A stretch of 64,000 bases of DNA from JAWLCA01 sp041687395. Lineage in GTDB: Bacteria; Pseudomonadota; Alphaproteobacteria; Rhodobacterales; Rhodobacteraceae. Location: assembly GCA_041687395.1 (NCBI GenBank), contig JAWLCA010000011.1, forward strand, positions 62,001 to 126,000. Direction: 5' to 3'. The translations under genes and the position numbers were made by a program. The notes beneath the pieces are model-generated. The model made no database searches, had not been told where the DNA came from, and was given only the letters and a program-made list of their open reading frames with translations. Below are positions 53,063 through 61,739 of this stretch, one piece after another. The first letter of the stretch is position 1, and each line of letters begins with the position of its first letter.

Positions 53063-55861
53063 TCATTGCTCCGCCGCCACGCCCTCGCCGTCCGGCAGCA
53101 ACGCACTCACGACCTCGGCCGCGGCCGCGGTCACGTGTTCGACCGCGCGCTCAAGGGCAGTGACGCCGTCGAAACCTGTCTCGCGCAGCAGAAAGGCGCA
53201 GCCGCCCGCACCCAGCTTGTCCACATCCAACGCACGATCTGTCAGCAAACGCGCGCAGGCCTGCACGCGCCAGCACAGGCGATACGCGGCCAGCAGCGTT
53301 TCTTCCTGTTCGGCCGTCAGGAACCCGGCCTTCACGCCCGCGCGAAGCTGCGCTTCGACCCGCCTCGCCCCACTTCCCCCGATCAGGGCGCCGGTCTGGG
53401 CGATCAACTCGATGTCCTGCAATCGGCCCGGGCCGAACTTGGGATCCCAGACCCCGCCACCCGGCTTGGCCGCGCGCAGCCTGGCCCGCATATCGGCCAC
53501 ATCACCCGGAACCCGGCTGGTCTGGCCTTTCTCGGGCAGCAACATGCGGCGGAACTCCTCTACCTCGGCGCCTAGGCTCGCATCACCTCCGACCTGCCGC
53601 GCACGGGTCAGGGCAAGGTGCTCCCAGGTCCAGGCTTCTTCGCGCTGATAGGACCGGAACGCATCCAGCGAGGTCGCGACCGGTCCCTGACGGCCCGACG
53701 GGCGCAGGCGCATATCCACCTCGTACAGCCGGCCCTCGGCCATCGGCGCGGACAATGCCGTCACCAGCGCCTGCGTCAGTCGGGCGTAGTAGGCCCGCGA
53801 CGACAGCGGCCGCTTGCCTGTCGATTCCTCCTGCCCGGCCGGGTCGTAGATCACGATCAGGTCCAGATCGGACATCGCATTCAGCCGGCTCGCCCCAAGG
53901 CTGCCCATCCCCAAGACGACTGCCCCGCGCCCCGGCGCGGGCCCGTGCTTGCGCGCGAATTCCGCGCAACACGGCTCCCAGACGGCGCCGACGACCGCTT
54001 CGGCCAGATCGGAATACTGCTTCGCCGCCTCGAAGGCGTCGATCAGGCCCCGAAGATGGTGAACCCCGATGCGGAAATGCCATTCCTTTGCCCAGCGCCG
54101 GGCAGCGTCCAGCTTCCGCTCGTAGTCGGCCATCGCCGCCATCGCGGTGCCAAGGTCGGCACGCAATGCTGCGACACCCGGCCATGCCGCGAAGAAGTCC
54201 CCCCCGATAACCGCGTCGAGCACGCCCGAATTGCGCGCGAGATGCCGGCCGAGCGCCGGTGCCGTCGCCAGCACATCGACGATGAGGTCGATCAACTGCG
54301 GGTTCGCTTCGAACAGCGAGAAAATCTGTACCCCCGCTGGCAGCCCGGCCAGAAAGCCGTCGAACGCCTGCAGCGCCTCCTCCGGGTGTGACGCGCGTTC
54401 CAGTCGCTGCAGCACCATCGGCCGCACGCGCTTGAAGATTTCGACAGCGCGGCTGGACCGTAGCGCCGGGTAGCCGCGCCAGCGGTCCACGACCTCCTGC
54501 TGTGCGGGGCTGAGGTCCGGCCCGCTCCGCGCTTCTCCAGGGGCAAAGAACCCCTCGGTCAGTTCGTGAACGAGCTGCAATCGCTCGAGCAGCTCGCGCC
54601 GGAACGCCTGGGTATCCGCCTGCCCTGACAGGCGCGCGATCCGTTCGATCCCCTCGGCAGTCGCTGGCAGGTCGTGGGTCTGGGCGTCGTTCACCATCTG
54701 GATGCGATGCTCGACCTCTCGATGCGCGCGGTAGGCGGCCTTCAGATCCTGCGCGACATCGGTGGGCAACCATCCCTTGCGCGCAAGCCGTGTCAGGCCC
54801 CGCACCGTTTCGCGCACACGCAATTCTGGGTCACGACCGCCGGCGATGATCTGGCGCGTCTGGGTGAAGAATTCGATCTCGCGAATCCCGCCCTGCCCCA
54901 GCTTCATGTTATGCCCCTCCAGCGCCAGCTTTCCGGCCAACCCCTTGTGTTCGCGTATCCGCAGTCGCATGTCGTGCGCATCCTGGATCGCCGCGAAGTC
55001 GAGGTGCTTGCGCCAGACAAAGGGCCTGAGCGCTTCCAGAAACCTTTCCCCGGCCGCAAGATCGCCAGCGCAGGGGCGCGCCTTGATATAGGCCGCCCGC
55101 TCCCACGTCCGGCCAAGACCTTCATAATACCGCTCTGCCGCGCCCATCGACAGACACACCGGCGTCACGGCTGCATCGGGACGAAGGCGCAGATCGGTCC
55201 GGAAGACATAGCCGCCATCCGTCAGGTCGGACAGCAGCGCAGTCATCCGGCGCGTCGCCCGGATGAAGGCGGCACGCGCCTCCTGATAGTCGGCAGGGTC
55301 GTACCGCGTTTCGTCGAACAGGCAGATCAGATCGATGTCCGACGAATAGTTGAGCTCGCCCGCCCCCATCTTTCCCATCGCCAGCGCGACCATTCCGGCG
55401 CCGTCACCGGCATCCTCGGCAGTCGCGCCTGGCAACTTCTTCCGACGAATCTCTTCGGCTACCGAGGCCTTCAGGGAAAGGTCGACCGAAAGATCAGCCA
55501 GACGGGTCAGGGCGCCGGTCACCTCCTCCAGCGCCCAGACCCCGCCCAGATCGGCCAGCGCGACCAAAACCGCCGCGCGGCGCTTCGCCTCGCGCAGCGC
55601 TGCACCAAGGTCGGGCAACTCCATCCCGGCCAGCGGCTTCAGGAGTTCGTCGAGCGACGCTTCGGGTGGGCGCAATAGTGCCCCCCGCAGCCAAGTCTCC
55701 TCGCGCAGCATCAGCCCCTTCAGGTACGGGCTGCACCCGGCCGTCCCTTCCAGCAGGTCAAGCAAATCGGGCATCAGATCGGAAAAACGCTCACGCACCT
55801 CGGCACCGTGATCGGTGTCGAACGGGATCGGACAGCGGGTCAGGCGCGCGGCAAAGGACAT
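53063..55861 (-). CDS. glnE: Bifunctional glutamine synthetase adenylyltransferase/deadenylylase
   Basis: The protein has 932 residues with two nucleotidyltransferase domains. The N-terminal one has GKMGAGELNYSSDIDLICLF and the C-terminal one GSLGASRLNAMSDLDLIVIY, both with intact metal-binding Asp pairs. It adds or removes AMP on glutamine synthetase in response to the PII protein and glutamine. It diverges from the YbaK gene, with 95 bases between starts. Confidence 0.95.
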   Translation of the reverse strand: MSFAARLTRCPIPFDTDHGAEVRERFSDLMPDLLDLLEGTAGCSPYLKGLMLREETWLRGALLRPPEASLDELLKPLAGMELPDLGAALREAKRRAAVLVALADLGGVWALEEVTGALTRLADLSVDLSLKASVAEEIRRKKLPGATAEDAGDGAGMVALAMGKMGAGELNYSSDIDLICLFDETRYDPADYQEARAAFIRATRRMTALLSDLTDGGYVFRTDLRLRPDAAVTPVCLSMGAAERYYEGLGRTWERAAYIKARPCAGDLAAGERFLEALRPFVWRKHLDFAAIQDAHDMRLRIREHKGLAGKLALEGHNMKLGQGGIREIEFFTQTRQIIAGGRDPELRVRETVRGLTRLARKGWLPTDVAQDLKAAYRAHREVEHRIQMVNDAQTHDLPATAEGIERIARLSGQADTQAFRRELLERLQLVHELTEGFFAPGEARSGPDLSPAQQEVVDRWRGYPALRSSRAVEIFKRVRPMVLQRLERASHPEEALQAFDGFLAGLPAGVQIFSLFEANPQLIDLIVDVLATAPALGRHLARNSGVLDAVIGGDFFAAWPGVAALRADLGTAMAAMADYERKLDAARRWAKEWHFRIGVHHLRGLIDAFEAAKQYSDLAEAVVGAVWEPCCAEFARKHGPAPGRGAVVLGMGSLGASRLNAMSDLDLIVIYDPAGQEESTGKRPLSSRAYYARLTQALVTALSAPMAEGRLYEVDMRLRPSGRQGPVATSLDAFRSYQREEAWTWEHLALTRARQVGGDASLGAEVEEFRRMLLPEKGQTSRVPGDVADMRARLRAAKPGGGVWDPKFGPGRLQDIELIAQTGALIGGSGARRVEAQLRAGVKAGFLTAEQEETLLAAYRLCWRVQACARLLTDRALDVDKLGAGGCAFLLRETGFDGVTALERAVEHVTAAAAEVVSALLPDGEGVAAEQ

Positions 55862-55956
55862 CGCTTCAGGATGCGGCGCCGCTTCGGCACGGTCAACGGC
55901 TTGCAGAGAGAGTACGGAAGATCCAATTCTCTGTCAGCCAGACAAGGAGCACGGAC

Positions 55957-56427
55957 ATGAGCAAGAGCGTGAAGCGCGTGAAGGCCGCCCTGAGCGCGGC
56001 CGGCATCGCGCCGGAGGTCCAGGAAATGGCGGAAACCACGCGGACCGCTGCCGAAGCCGCCGCTGCTGCCGGATGCGAGCTTGACCAGATCGCGAAGTCG
56101 ATCCTGTTTCGCGGCGAGAACTCCGGACGGCTCTACCTGTTCATAACGGCAGGTGGAAATCAGGTCTGTCCTTCAAAGGCAGCAGAGCTTGCCAGTGAGG
56201 CGCTGGAGAAGGCAGGCGCAGAGCAGATTCGGGCAGAAACCGGTTTCGCCATCGGCGGCGTCGCGCCGGTTGGGCACCTTCAGCCGCCGACGATCTACTT
56301 CGATCAGCGCCTCCACGCGTTTCCGGTTGTCTGGGCGGCAGCCGGCACGCCGCGGCACATGTTTGCCATCGCCCCCGATGCCCTGCTCAGCATCAGCGGC
56401 GCCACAATGGTCGATTTCGTGGTGTAG
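55957..56427 (+). CDS. YbaK/ProX-type aminoacyl-tRNA deacylase
   Basis: The protein has 156 residues. Family features are the lysine in AKSILFRG, VCPSKAAELASEAL, the GFAIGGVAPVGH loop and the end region TPRHMFAIAPDALLSISGA. The family hydrolyses mischarged tRNA such as Ala- or Cys-tRNA-Pro. The ATG at 55957 has AAGGAG 8 bases before it. Subfamily (YbaK, ProXp-ala, other) cannot be set by eye. Confidence 0.9.
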   Translation: MSKSVKRVKAALSAAGIAPEVQEMAETTRTAAEAAAAAGCELDQIAKSILFRGENSGRLYLFITAGGNQVCPSKAAELASEALEKAGAEQIRAETGFAIGGVAPVGHLQPPTIYFDQRLHAFPVVWAAAGTPRHMFAIAPDALLSISGATMVDFVV

Positions 56428-56465
56428 CGACTTCCTGAGTCGCCCGTGCCATCTACTGCCTGGCG

Positions 56466-56543
56466 GATGTAAAATAGTTTCACATCACATCTTGACGGAC
56501 GTGCGATGCATACCGATCTTCGACATGTGAATGGCGTTTACAT
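56466..56543. promoter_or_regulatory. Two imperfect inverted repeats upstream of the DUF2852 gene
   Basis: GATGT...ACATC arms at 56466-56470 and 56482-56486 (wider match GATGTAAA to TTTCACATC), and ATGTGAA (56525-56531) with TTTACAT (56537-56543). The half-sites ATGTRAA/TTYACAT are shared. TTGACG at 56492-56497 could be a -35. The next gene starts at 56575. Confidence 0.35.
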
Positions 56544-56574
56544 CAAGCGTCAGGCTGTCGAGAGGAGTAGCCCC

Positions 56575-56976
56575 ATGACCACCACCACTGGCCCGATGTC
56601 CTGGGTCATGCAGGCCGAAGCTTGGCTTGACCAGCGCGGAAGACCCGCGTGGATCGTTGCCATGATTATCGGTTTCATCGTCTTCTGGCCGATCGGCCTT
56701 GCCCTTCTGGCCTACATGATCTGGAGCAAAAGGATGTTCAAATCGAGTTGCCGCAGCACGCATGTGATGCATCGTCATGGGCTTCGCCCGTCGGGCAACA
56801 GCGCCTTCGATGCCTACAAGGCGGATACCCTGCGGCGTCTGGAAGAAGAGCAGAAGGCGTTCGAGTCGTTCCTGGAGCGTCTTCGGGCGGCCAAGGACAA
56901 ATCCGAGTTCGACGCCTTCATGGACGAGCGTGCACGCGCAGCGCGGGCCGAGGCAGGACCGGCGGAATCGGCCTGA
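56575..56976 (+). CDS. DUF2852 membrane protein
   Basis: The protein has 133 residues. One TM segment, GRPAWIVAMIIGFIVFWPIG followed by LALLAYMIWSKRM, lies at about 22-52 and is typical of DUF2852. A basic Ser/His/Arg loop follows, then a charged coiled coil (RRLEEEQKAFESFLERLRAA) to the C-terminus. Function is unknown. The ATG at 56575 has GAGGAG 9 bases before it; an ATG at 56506 lies within the repeat-rich upstream region. A terminator follows. Confidence 0.85.
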   Translation: MTTTTGPMSWVMQAEAWLDQRGRPAWIVAMIIGFIVFWPIGLALLAYMIWSKRMFKSSCRSTHVMHRHGLRPSGNSAFDAYKADTLRRLEEEQKAFESFLERLRAAKDKSEFDAFMDERARAARAEAGPAESA

Positions 56977-57004
56977 TCCTGGCGACCTTCCTGACCCCTG
57001 TCGT

Positions 57005-57037
57005 CGGGCCGATCCGGTGATCGGCCCGCGACTTTTT
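57005..57037 (+). terminator. Rho-independent terminator after the DUF2852 gene
   Basis: CGGGCCGATC (57005-57014), loop CGGT and GATCGGCCCG (57019-57028) form a 10-bp stem, followed by CGACTTTTT. It ends 61 bases after the stop. The rest of the 207-base gap to the next gene shows no ORF. Confidence 0.9.
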
Positions 57038-57183
57038 CCTGCCGGAGGTGGAGGATCGCCGGTGCGGAAAACTCCGCTTGGCGCAATGCAACAGGATTGC
57101 TAACCTGCCCCTAGTTGCCGTGACGATCCAGCCACCCGCGTTCATATCCACCAAGCCGCTTCACGCAAGATACGACCCACCCC

Positions 57184-58020
57184 ATGCGCCACACGCTGCC
57201 CATTGCGCCACAGTTCTACGTGACAGCGCCCCAGCCCTGCCCTTACCTGGAGGGGAGGATGGAGCGAAAGCTGTTCACGGCGCTGCAGGGTGACTACGCC
57301 GAAAAGCTGAACGACGCTTTGTCCAAGCAGGGCTTCCGCCGCTCGCAGAACGTCTTGTACCGGCCGTCGTGTTCGGACTGCACGGCCTGCCTGTCGGCGC
57401 GCATTCGCGTGGCCGATTTCGCACCCTCGCGCAGCCAGCGGCGCACGATCAAGCGCAACGCGACCCTGAAGCGCGAAGCGACCAGCCCCTGGGCGACGGA
57501 AGATCAATACGCCCTGTTCCGCCGCTACCTCGACAGTCGGCACGCGGATGGCGGAATGGCCGACATGGATATCTTCGAGTTCGCGGCCATGATCGAAGAG
57601 ACGCCTATCCGCAGCCGGGTAATCGAATACAGCGCGCCGCCAGAGCCGGGTTCGCGGCGTCGTCGGCTGGTCGCCGTCTGCCTGACCGATGTGCTCGATG
57701 ACGGGTTGAGCATGGTCTACAGCTTCTATGATCCCGATCTCGCGCACGACAGCCTCGGCACCCACGTCATCCTCGACCATGTCGAGATCGCCCGAGAAGC
57801 GGGGTTGCCCTATGTCTATCTCGGCTACTGGGTGCCGGGCAGCCGCAAGATGGGCTACAAGGCGAAGTTCGACGCGCTGGAGTTGTTTGTGGGGGGCGAA
57901 TGGCGCCCGATGGCGAGGCCTGAGCAGTATTCGTCCGAAACCCACCCGCTTTCGGTCGAACCGATCGCCGAACAGGTCGCGCGCATCAGCCTGCCGGATA
58001 CGCGGCCGACGAAGGTCTAG
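57184..58020 (+). CDS. bpt: Aspartate/glutamate leucyltransferase (Bpt) or arginyl-protein transferase
   Basis: The protein has 278 residues. Conserved segments are PYLEGRMERKLFTAL, SQNVLYRPSCSDCTACLSAR with its Cys pair, LVAVCLTDVLDDGLSMVYSF and YLGYWVPGSRKMGYKAKFD. The enzyme adds Leu (or Arg) from aminoacyl-tRNA to N-terminal Asp/Glu as an N-end rule signal for ClpAP degradation. The bacterial form is generally Bpt. Start ATG 57184 has no strong ribosome site. Confidence 0.92.
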   Translation: MRHTLPIAPQFYVTAPQPCPYLEGRMERKLFTALQGDYAEKLNDALSKQGFRRSQNVLYRPSCSDCTACLSARIRVADFAPSRSQRRTIKRNATLKREATSPWATEDQYALFRRYLDSRHADGGMADMDIFEFAAMIEETPIRSRVIEYSAPPEPGSRRRRLVAVCLTDVLDDGLSMVYSFYDPDLAHDSLGTHVILDHVEIAREAGLPYVYLGYWVPGSRKMGYKAKFDALELFVGGEWRPMARPEQYSSETHPLSVEPIAEQVARISLPDTRPTKV

Positions 58021-58131
58021 ACGACATATTCGGGTTTTCAGTTGACCCCGACAGGGGCGGGCGGCATAGACACCCGACTTCCGCCTCCGTTAGCGACGGG
58101 CCCAGGAACAGGAAGACCGGGGAGGTTTTGC

Positions 58132-58683
58132 GTGTCGGCACTCGCGCTGGTGATGCGGGGCATCAATTTGATCAACCGTCTGGTCGGCAACGTCTTCTCG
58201 TGGTTCGCCCTCGGGATCGTCCTGGTTTGTTTCTGGGTGGTTATCGAGCGGTATTTCCTGGGTATCACGCGGCTATACCTGCAGGATCTGTATGTCTGGC
58301 TCAACGGGGCGATGTTCACGGCGATGGCGGGATTCGCCCTTTATCGCAACGACCATGTTCGCGTAGATATCTTCTTCCGCCCGGCCAGCGAGCGGCGCAA
58401 GGCATTCCTTGATCTGATCGGAGTGCTGCTGTTCCTCCTGCCGTTCACCTATGTGGTCTGGGCCTATTGCCTTCCCTATGTGCAGCGCAGCTGGGGCTTG
58501 CTGGAAGGCTCGGCGAATATCGGCGGCATGCCGGGGCTGTTCATTCTGAAATCTTTTCTTCTTGTGTTCGCGGTGCTGCTCGCGCTGCAGGGCATCGCCA
58601 TGGCGATCCGGTCGATCCTGATCTTGTCGGGGCGCAGTGACCTTGTGCCTGACGATTATCGCTACAAGTACGACGTGGAGTAG
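58132..58683 (+). CDS. TRAP transporter small permease (DctQ type)
   Basis: The protein has 183 residues with four TM helices. The family signature is QDLYVWLNGAMFTAMAGFAL followed by YRNDHVRVDIFF. The GTG at 58132 follows GGGGAGG at 6 bases, the best site in the region; an ATG at 58153 is a fallback. It works with the DctM-type permease beginning 5 bases after its stop. Confidence 0.92.
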   Translation: MSALALVMRGINLINRLVGNVFSWFALGIVLVCFWVVIERYFLGITRLYLQDLYVWLNGAMFTAMAGFALYRNDHVRVDIFFRPASERRKAFLDLIGVLLFLLPFTYVVWAYCLPYVQRSWGLLEGSANIGGMPGLFILKSFLLVFAVLLALQGIAMAIRSILILSGRSDLVPDDYRYKYDVE

Positions 58684-58688
58684 CCGAC

Positions 58689-60077
58689 GTGGATCCGGTT
58701 CTCATTGGCGAGATCCTCGCCGGACTGATGTTCTTCGGTGTGATCGGGATGCTGATGCTCGGCTTCCCCGTCGCGTTCACGCTCGCTGGTACATCGCTGA
58801 TCTTCGGCTTGATCGGCATGTGGTTCGGCGTCTTCGATCCATCGAACTTTGCCGCCGTCGCGGGCCGCTACCTTGGATACATGACGAACGAGGTGCTGGT
58901 CGCGGTGCCTCTGTTCATCTTCATGGGCGTGATGCTTGAACGCTCGCGCATTGCCGAGCAATTGCTGACGACGATGGGCAAGCTGTTCGGGAACATGCGC
59001 GGGGGACTGGGCATCTCGGTCATCATCGTGGGCGCGTTGCTGGCCGCCTCGACCGGGGTCGTTGGGGCGACCGTCGTCACGATGGGCCTGATCTCCTTGC
59101 CGGCGATGCTGCGCGCGGGATACAAACCACAGCTTGCCTCGGGTGTCATCTGCGCCAGCGGGACGCTGGGGCAGATCATCCCACCCTCGACAGTCTTGAT
59201 CTTCATGGGTGACATGATCGCCGGCATCCACAGCCAGGTCCAGATGTCGCTGGGAAATTTCGCCCCCACCACGGTGTCGGTCGGTGACCTGTTCGCCGGA
59301 GCCTTCCTGCCCGGCCTGCTGCTGGTGGCGCTTTACCTTGCCTATGTGGTCTTCAAGGCGATCACCGACCCGGATAGCTGCCCGGCAACGCCGGTCCCGC
59401 CCGAGGAGAAAGCGGGCCTGTGGAAAGAGGTGCTGGTTGCCTTCCTTCCGCCGCTCCTTCTGATCATTGCCGTCCTGGGCTCGATCCTCGGGGGCGTTGC
59501 AACACCCACAGAGGCCGCATCGGTCGGTGCGGTTGGTGCCATCGTGCTCGCCGCCTTGCGCTGGCGGCTCAGCTTCCGCGTTCTGCGCGAGGCCGCGCTT
59601 GCGACGGCCTCGATCACGTCGATGGTCTTCGTCATCCTGTTCGGCGCATCGATCTTCGCCATCGTGTTCCGCCAGATGGGTGGCGACAATCTGGTGCGCG
59701 AATTCCTGACAAACATGCCGGGCGGCGCGATGGGGGCGATGGCCATGGTCATGCTGATCATGTTCGTTCTCGGTTTCATCCTGGACACGTTCGAGATCAT
59801 CTTCATCGTCATCCCGATCACAGCCCCGGTGCTGCTTTATCTTGGGTTGGACCCGATCTGGCTGGGGGTGATGGTGGGCGTGAACCTGCAGACGAGTTTC
59901 CTGACGCCGCCATTCGGATTCTCGCTTTTCTATTTGCGCGGCGTGGCGCCAAATTCGGTCTCGACGGGGCAGATCTATCGCGGCGCAATGCCCTTCGTGC
60001 TCCTTCAAGTGGTGGCGATCGGGATCCTGTTCGCGTTTCCCGGCATCGTCACATGGTTGCCGCGTCTGCTTTACTGA
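58689..60077 (+). CDS. TRAP transporter large permease (DctM type)
   Basis: The protein has 462 residues, with about 12 TM helices. Signature parts are VPLFIFMGVMLERSRIAEQL, GLISLPAMLRAGYKPQLASG and IIPPSTVLIFMGDMIAG. It begins with GTG. Together with the DctQ protein and the DctP binding protein encoded on the other strand it should import a carboxylate, using a sodium gradient. Confidence 0.93.
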   Translation: MDPVLIGEILAGLMFFGVIGMLMLGFPVAFTLAGTSLIFGLIGMWFGVFDPSNFAAVAGRYLGYMTNEVLVAVPLFIFMGVMLERSRIAEQLLTTMGKLFGNMRGGLGISVIIVGALLAASTGVVGATVVTMGLISLPAMLRAGYKPQLASGVICASGTLGQIIPPSTVLIFMGDMIAGIHSQVQMSLGNFAPTTVSVGDLFAGAFLPGLLLVALYLAYVVFKAITDPDSCPATPVPPEEKAGLWKEVLVAFLPPLLLIIAVLGSILGGVATPTEAASVGAVGAIVLAALRWRLSFRVLREAALATASITSMVFVILFGASIFAIVFRQMGGDNLVREFLTNMPGGAMGAMAMVMLIMFVLGFILDTFEIIFIVIPITAPVLLYLGLDPIWLGVMVGVNLQTSFLTPPFGFSLFYLRGVAPNSVSTGQIYRGAMPFVLLQVVAIGILFAFPGIVTWLPRLLY

Positions 60078-60097
60078 CGACGCCCGCGCAAGCCAAA

Positions 60098-60120
60098 AGG
60101 CCCGGGCATCGCCCGGGCCT
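60098..60120 (-). terminator. Bidirectional-looking terminator between dctM and dctP
   Basis: AGGCCCGGGC (60098-60107), loop ATC and GCCCGGGCCT (60111-60120) make a 10-bp stem. On the minus strand it is followed by TTTT, so it ends the binding-protein message. On the plus strand there is no U-tract, but the stem may still stop dctM transcripts. Confidence 0.8.
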
Positions 60121-60146
60121 CTCGAACCTGACATCTGTGCAATCGA

Positions 60147-61247
60147 TCAGGAGAGGTCGAAGTAGCGCTGGCGCGCCTCGACATAACCCTTGTCGGTCCC
60201 TTCGGTCTTCTGGCGCACGACGTTGAGAGCAGAAATGAAGCTCTCGATGGTCTTCTTCGTCAGGTCGTCACCACCATCGCGAATCTCGGTCATGATCTCC
60301 TTGGCGGCATTGGCAGCCCCCTCGAGAATGTCCTCGGGGAACGAGGCATGGGTGATGACCTCGTGATCATTGACCAAGGTCTGCAACGCCCGCGGATCAT
60401 TTGCCGCGAAGTCTGCGGCAACCGAGTCGTATTCCGCCTGGCATACGTCACGAATGATCGCCTGCAGGTTCGCCGGCAACGCCTGATACTTTGCCTTGTC
60501 CACCACCAGTTCGGTCGCAAGACCCGGCTCGATGAAGGATGAGGTGTAGTAGTGCTTGCAGACCTGATGGAAACCGAGTGCCAGGTCGTTATAGGGGCCG
60601 ACGAATTCGGCGGCATCCAGTGCACCCGATTGCAGCGCCTGGAAGATTTCGCCTGCAGCCATATTCGTCACGCTGGCCCCGATCCGCTGCCAGACCTGAC
60701 CGCCCAGACCGGGGGTGCGGAAGCGCATACCCTGAATGTTTTCAAGGCCGGTCAACTCGTTGCGGAACCATCCCCCGGCCTGCGTGCCAGTATCGCCGGA
60801 CAGGAAGCCCTGCAGCCCGAACTGGTCGTAGATCTCGTCCCAGATCTCCTGCCCGCCAAGGTAACGGACCCAAGCCGTCAACTCGCGCGACGTCATGCCG
60901 AATGGCACCCCAGTGAAGAACGACAGGCCGACCGACTTGTTCTGCCAGTAGTACGCCGCGCCATGCGACATCTCGGCCGTTTGGTCGATCACGGCATCCA
61001 GTGCCTGCAAAGGTGGCACCAGCTCACCGGCCGAAAACACCTGAACGGTCAGCTGGCCGTCAGTGGCTGCGGTGATCCGGTCGGCCAGCCGCTGCGCGCC
61101 GACCCCAAGGCCCGGAAAGTTCCGCGGCCAAGTCGTGACCATGCGCCAGGTGATGTTGCCCTGCGCGATGGCCGGCGCGGCGAGCGTCGACGCAGCGACC
61201 GCACCCGTGCCCAGTGCGGACGTTCTGATAAAAGATCGGCGATCCAT
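60147..61247 (-). CDS. TRAP transporter solute-binding protein, DctP/TakP type
   Basis: The protein has 366 residues. The signal (MDRRSFIRTSALGTGAVAAS ... APAIAQ) has a twin-arginine motif. The mature start ITWRMVTTWPRNFPGLG and later MRFRTPGLGGQVWQRIGAS (with the conserved Arg that binds the carboxylate) point to the 2-oxoacid-binding TakP group. It is convergent to its likely permeases dctQM, with a shared terminator between. The ribosome site GGGAGGAAG is strong. Confidence 0.92.
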   Translation of the reverse strand: MDRRSFIRTSALGTGAVAASTLAAPAIAQGNITWRMVTTWPRNFPGLGVGAQRLADRITAATDGQLTVQVFSAGELVPPLQALDAVIDQTAEMSHGAAYYWQNKSVGLSFFTGVPFGMTSRELTAWVRYLGGQEIWDEIYDQFGLQGFLSGDTGTQAGGWFRNELTGLENIQGMRFRTPGLGGQVWQRIGASVTNMAAGEIFQALQSGALDAAEFVGPYNDLALGFHQVCKHYYTSSFIEPGLATELVVDKAKYQALPANLQAIIRDVCQAEYDSVAADFAANDPRALQTLVNDHEVITHASFPEDILEGAANAAKEIMTEIRDGGDDLTKKTIESFISALNVVRQKTEGTDKGYVEARQRYFDLS

Positions 61248-61539
61248 ATACTTCCTCCCGATAGAAGCCGCCCGACAGTGGGCGGCACGATGCGGTCGGA
61301 CTATACCGCGCCCGATCCTGAGGAAAAGCTTAATAGATCGCGGCTCGATTAAATCACAAGACGCGGGACGCGCCTGGCGTGAGCGCCGAACAGCGGCCAC
61401 GACCGGAGGTGGAGCGACTGTTGGCGCATCCCGCTTCCGGATGGAGTCGGATTTGTGATTGTTGTCGGCAAGAAGGTACCTGAGCAATATTAGGCCGATT
61501 TAAAGTGGCCTTGCGACATCTTGTTCCGGCATTTGGCGG

Positions 61540-61568
61540 TTGACGCCCTTTTCAGCGACTCATATGGT
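61540..61568 (+). promoter_or_regulatory. Putative promoter of the ilvBH operon
   Basis: TTGACG (61540-61545), a 17-base spacer and TATGGT (61563-61568). The leader ATG is 25 bases downstream, a fitting distance for a short untranslated start. Confidence 0.6.
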
Positions 61569-61593
61569 CGCGGCTCAAACGTGGGGTGGGCCG

Positions 61594-61641
61594 ATGGTCG
61601 GACTTCTTGTAATCGTAGGGCGAACGCGCATGGGCCGGTAA
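61594..61641 (+). CDS. ilv operon leader peptide (attenuator)
   Basis: A 15-residue ORF, MVGLLVIVGRTRMGR, with Val, Leu, Leu, Val, Ile and Val packed in residues 2-8. It follows a G-rich ribosome site and precedes a terminator and ilvB. Branched-chain leader peptides of this kind let a ribosome starved of charged tRNA stall and prevent termination. Confidence 0.8.
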   Translation: MVGLLVIVGRTRMGR

Positions 61642-61666
61642 CGGAACCCTTCACAGGACCCATGTG

Positions 61667-61693
61667 CCCCCGAAAGACCTTCGGGGGCTTTTT
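61667..61693 (+). terminator. Attenuator terminator before ilvB
   Basis: CCCCCGAA (61667-61674), 5-base loop and TTCGGGGG (61680-61687) form an 8-bp stem followed by CTTTTT. It ends 46 bases before the ilvB start and 26 bases after the leader stop to stem start, as in attenuation control. Confidence 0.85.
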
Positions 61694-61739
61694 GTTGCCG
61701 CGGACACGCGGATGGATTGAGGGCCAAGGTGGCGAGAAA

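Larger units (their letters stand above)
61248..61739. other. Divergent intergenic region with ilv leader
   Basis: The first 290 bases, next to the TRAP binding-protein gene, hold no ORF or RNA that I can support. The part from 61540 carries the ilv promoter, leader peptide and terminator described separately. A possible alternate stem pairs 61626-61636 with 61656-61667, just before the terminator. Confidence 0.6.

Noticed and set aside
58662..60134. Minus-strand open frame opposite dctM
   Set aside because: dctM is clearly the real gene by TM pattern and TRAP motifs; the opposite frame is charged and repetitive.
61248..61539. Region before the ilv promoter checked for tRNA or small RNA
   Set aside because: No cloverleaf, T-loop GGTTCGAATCC-like segment or clear transcript signal was found.
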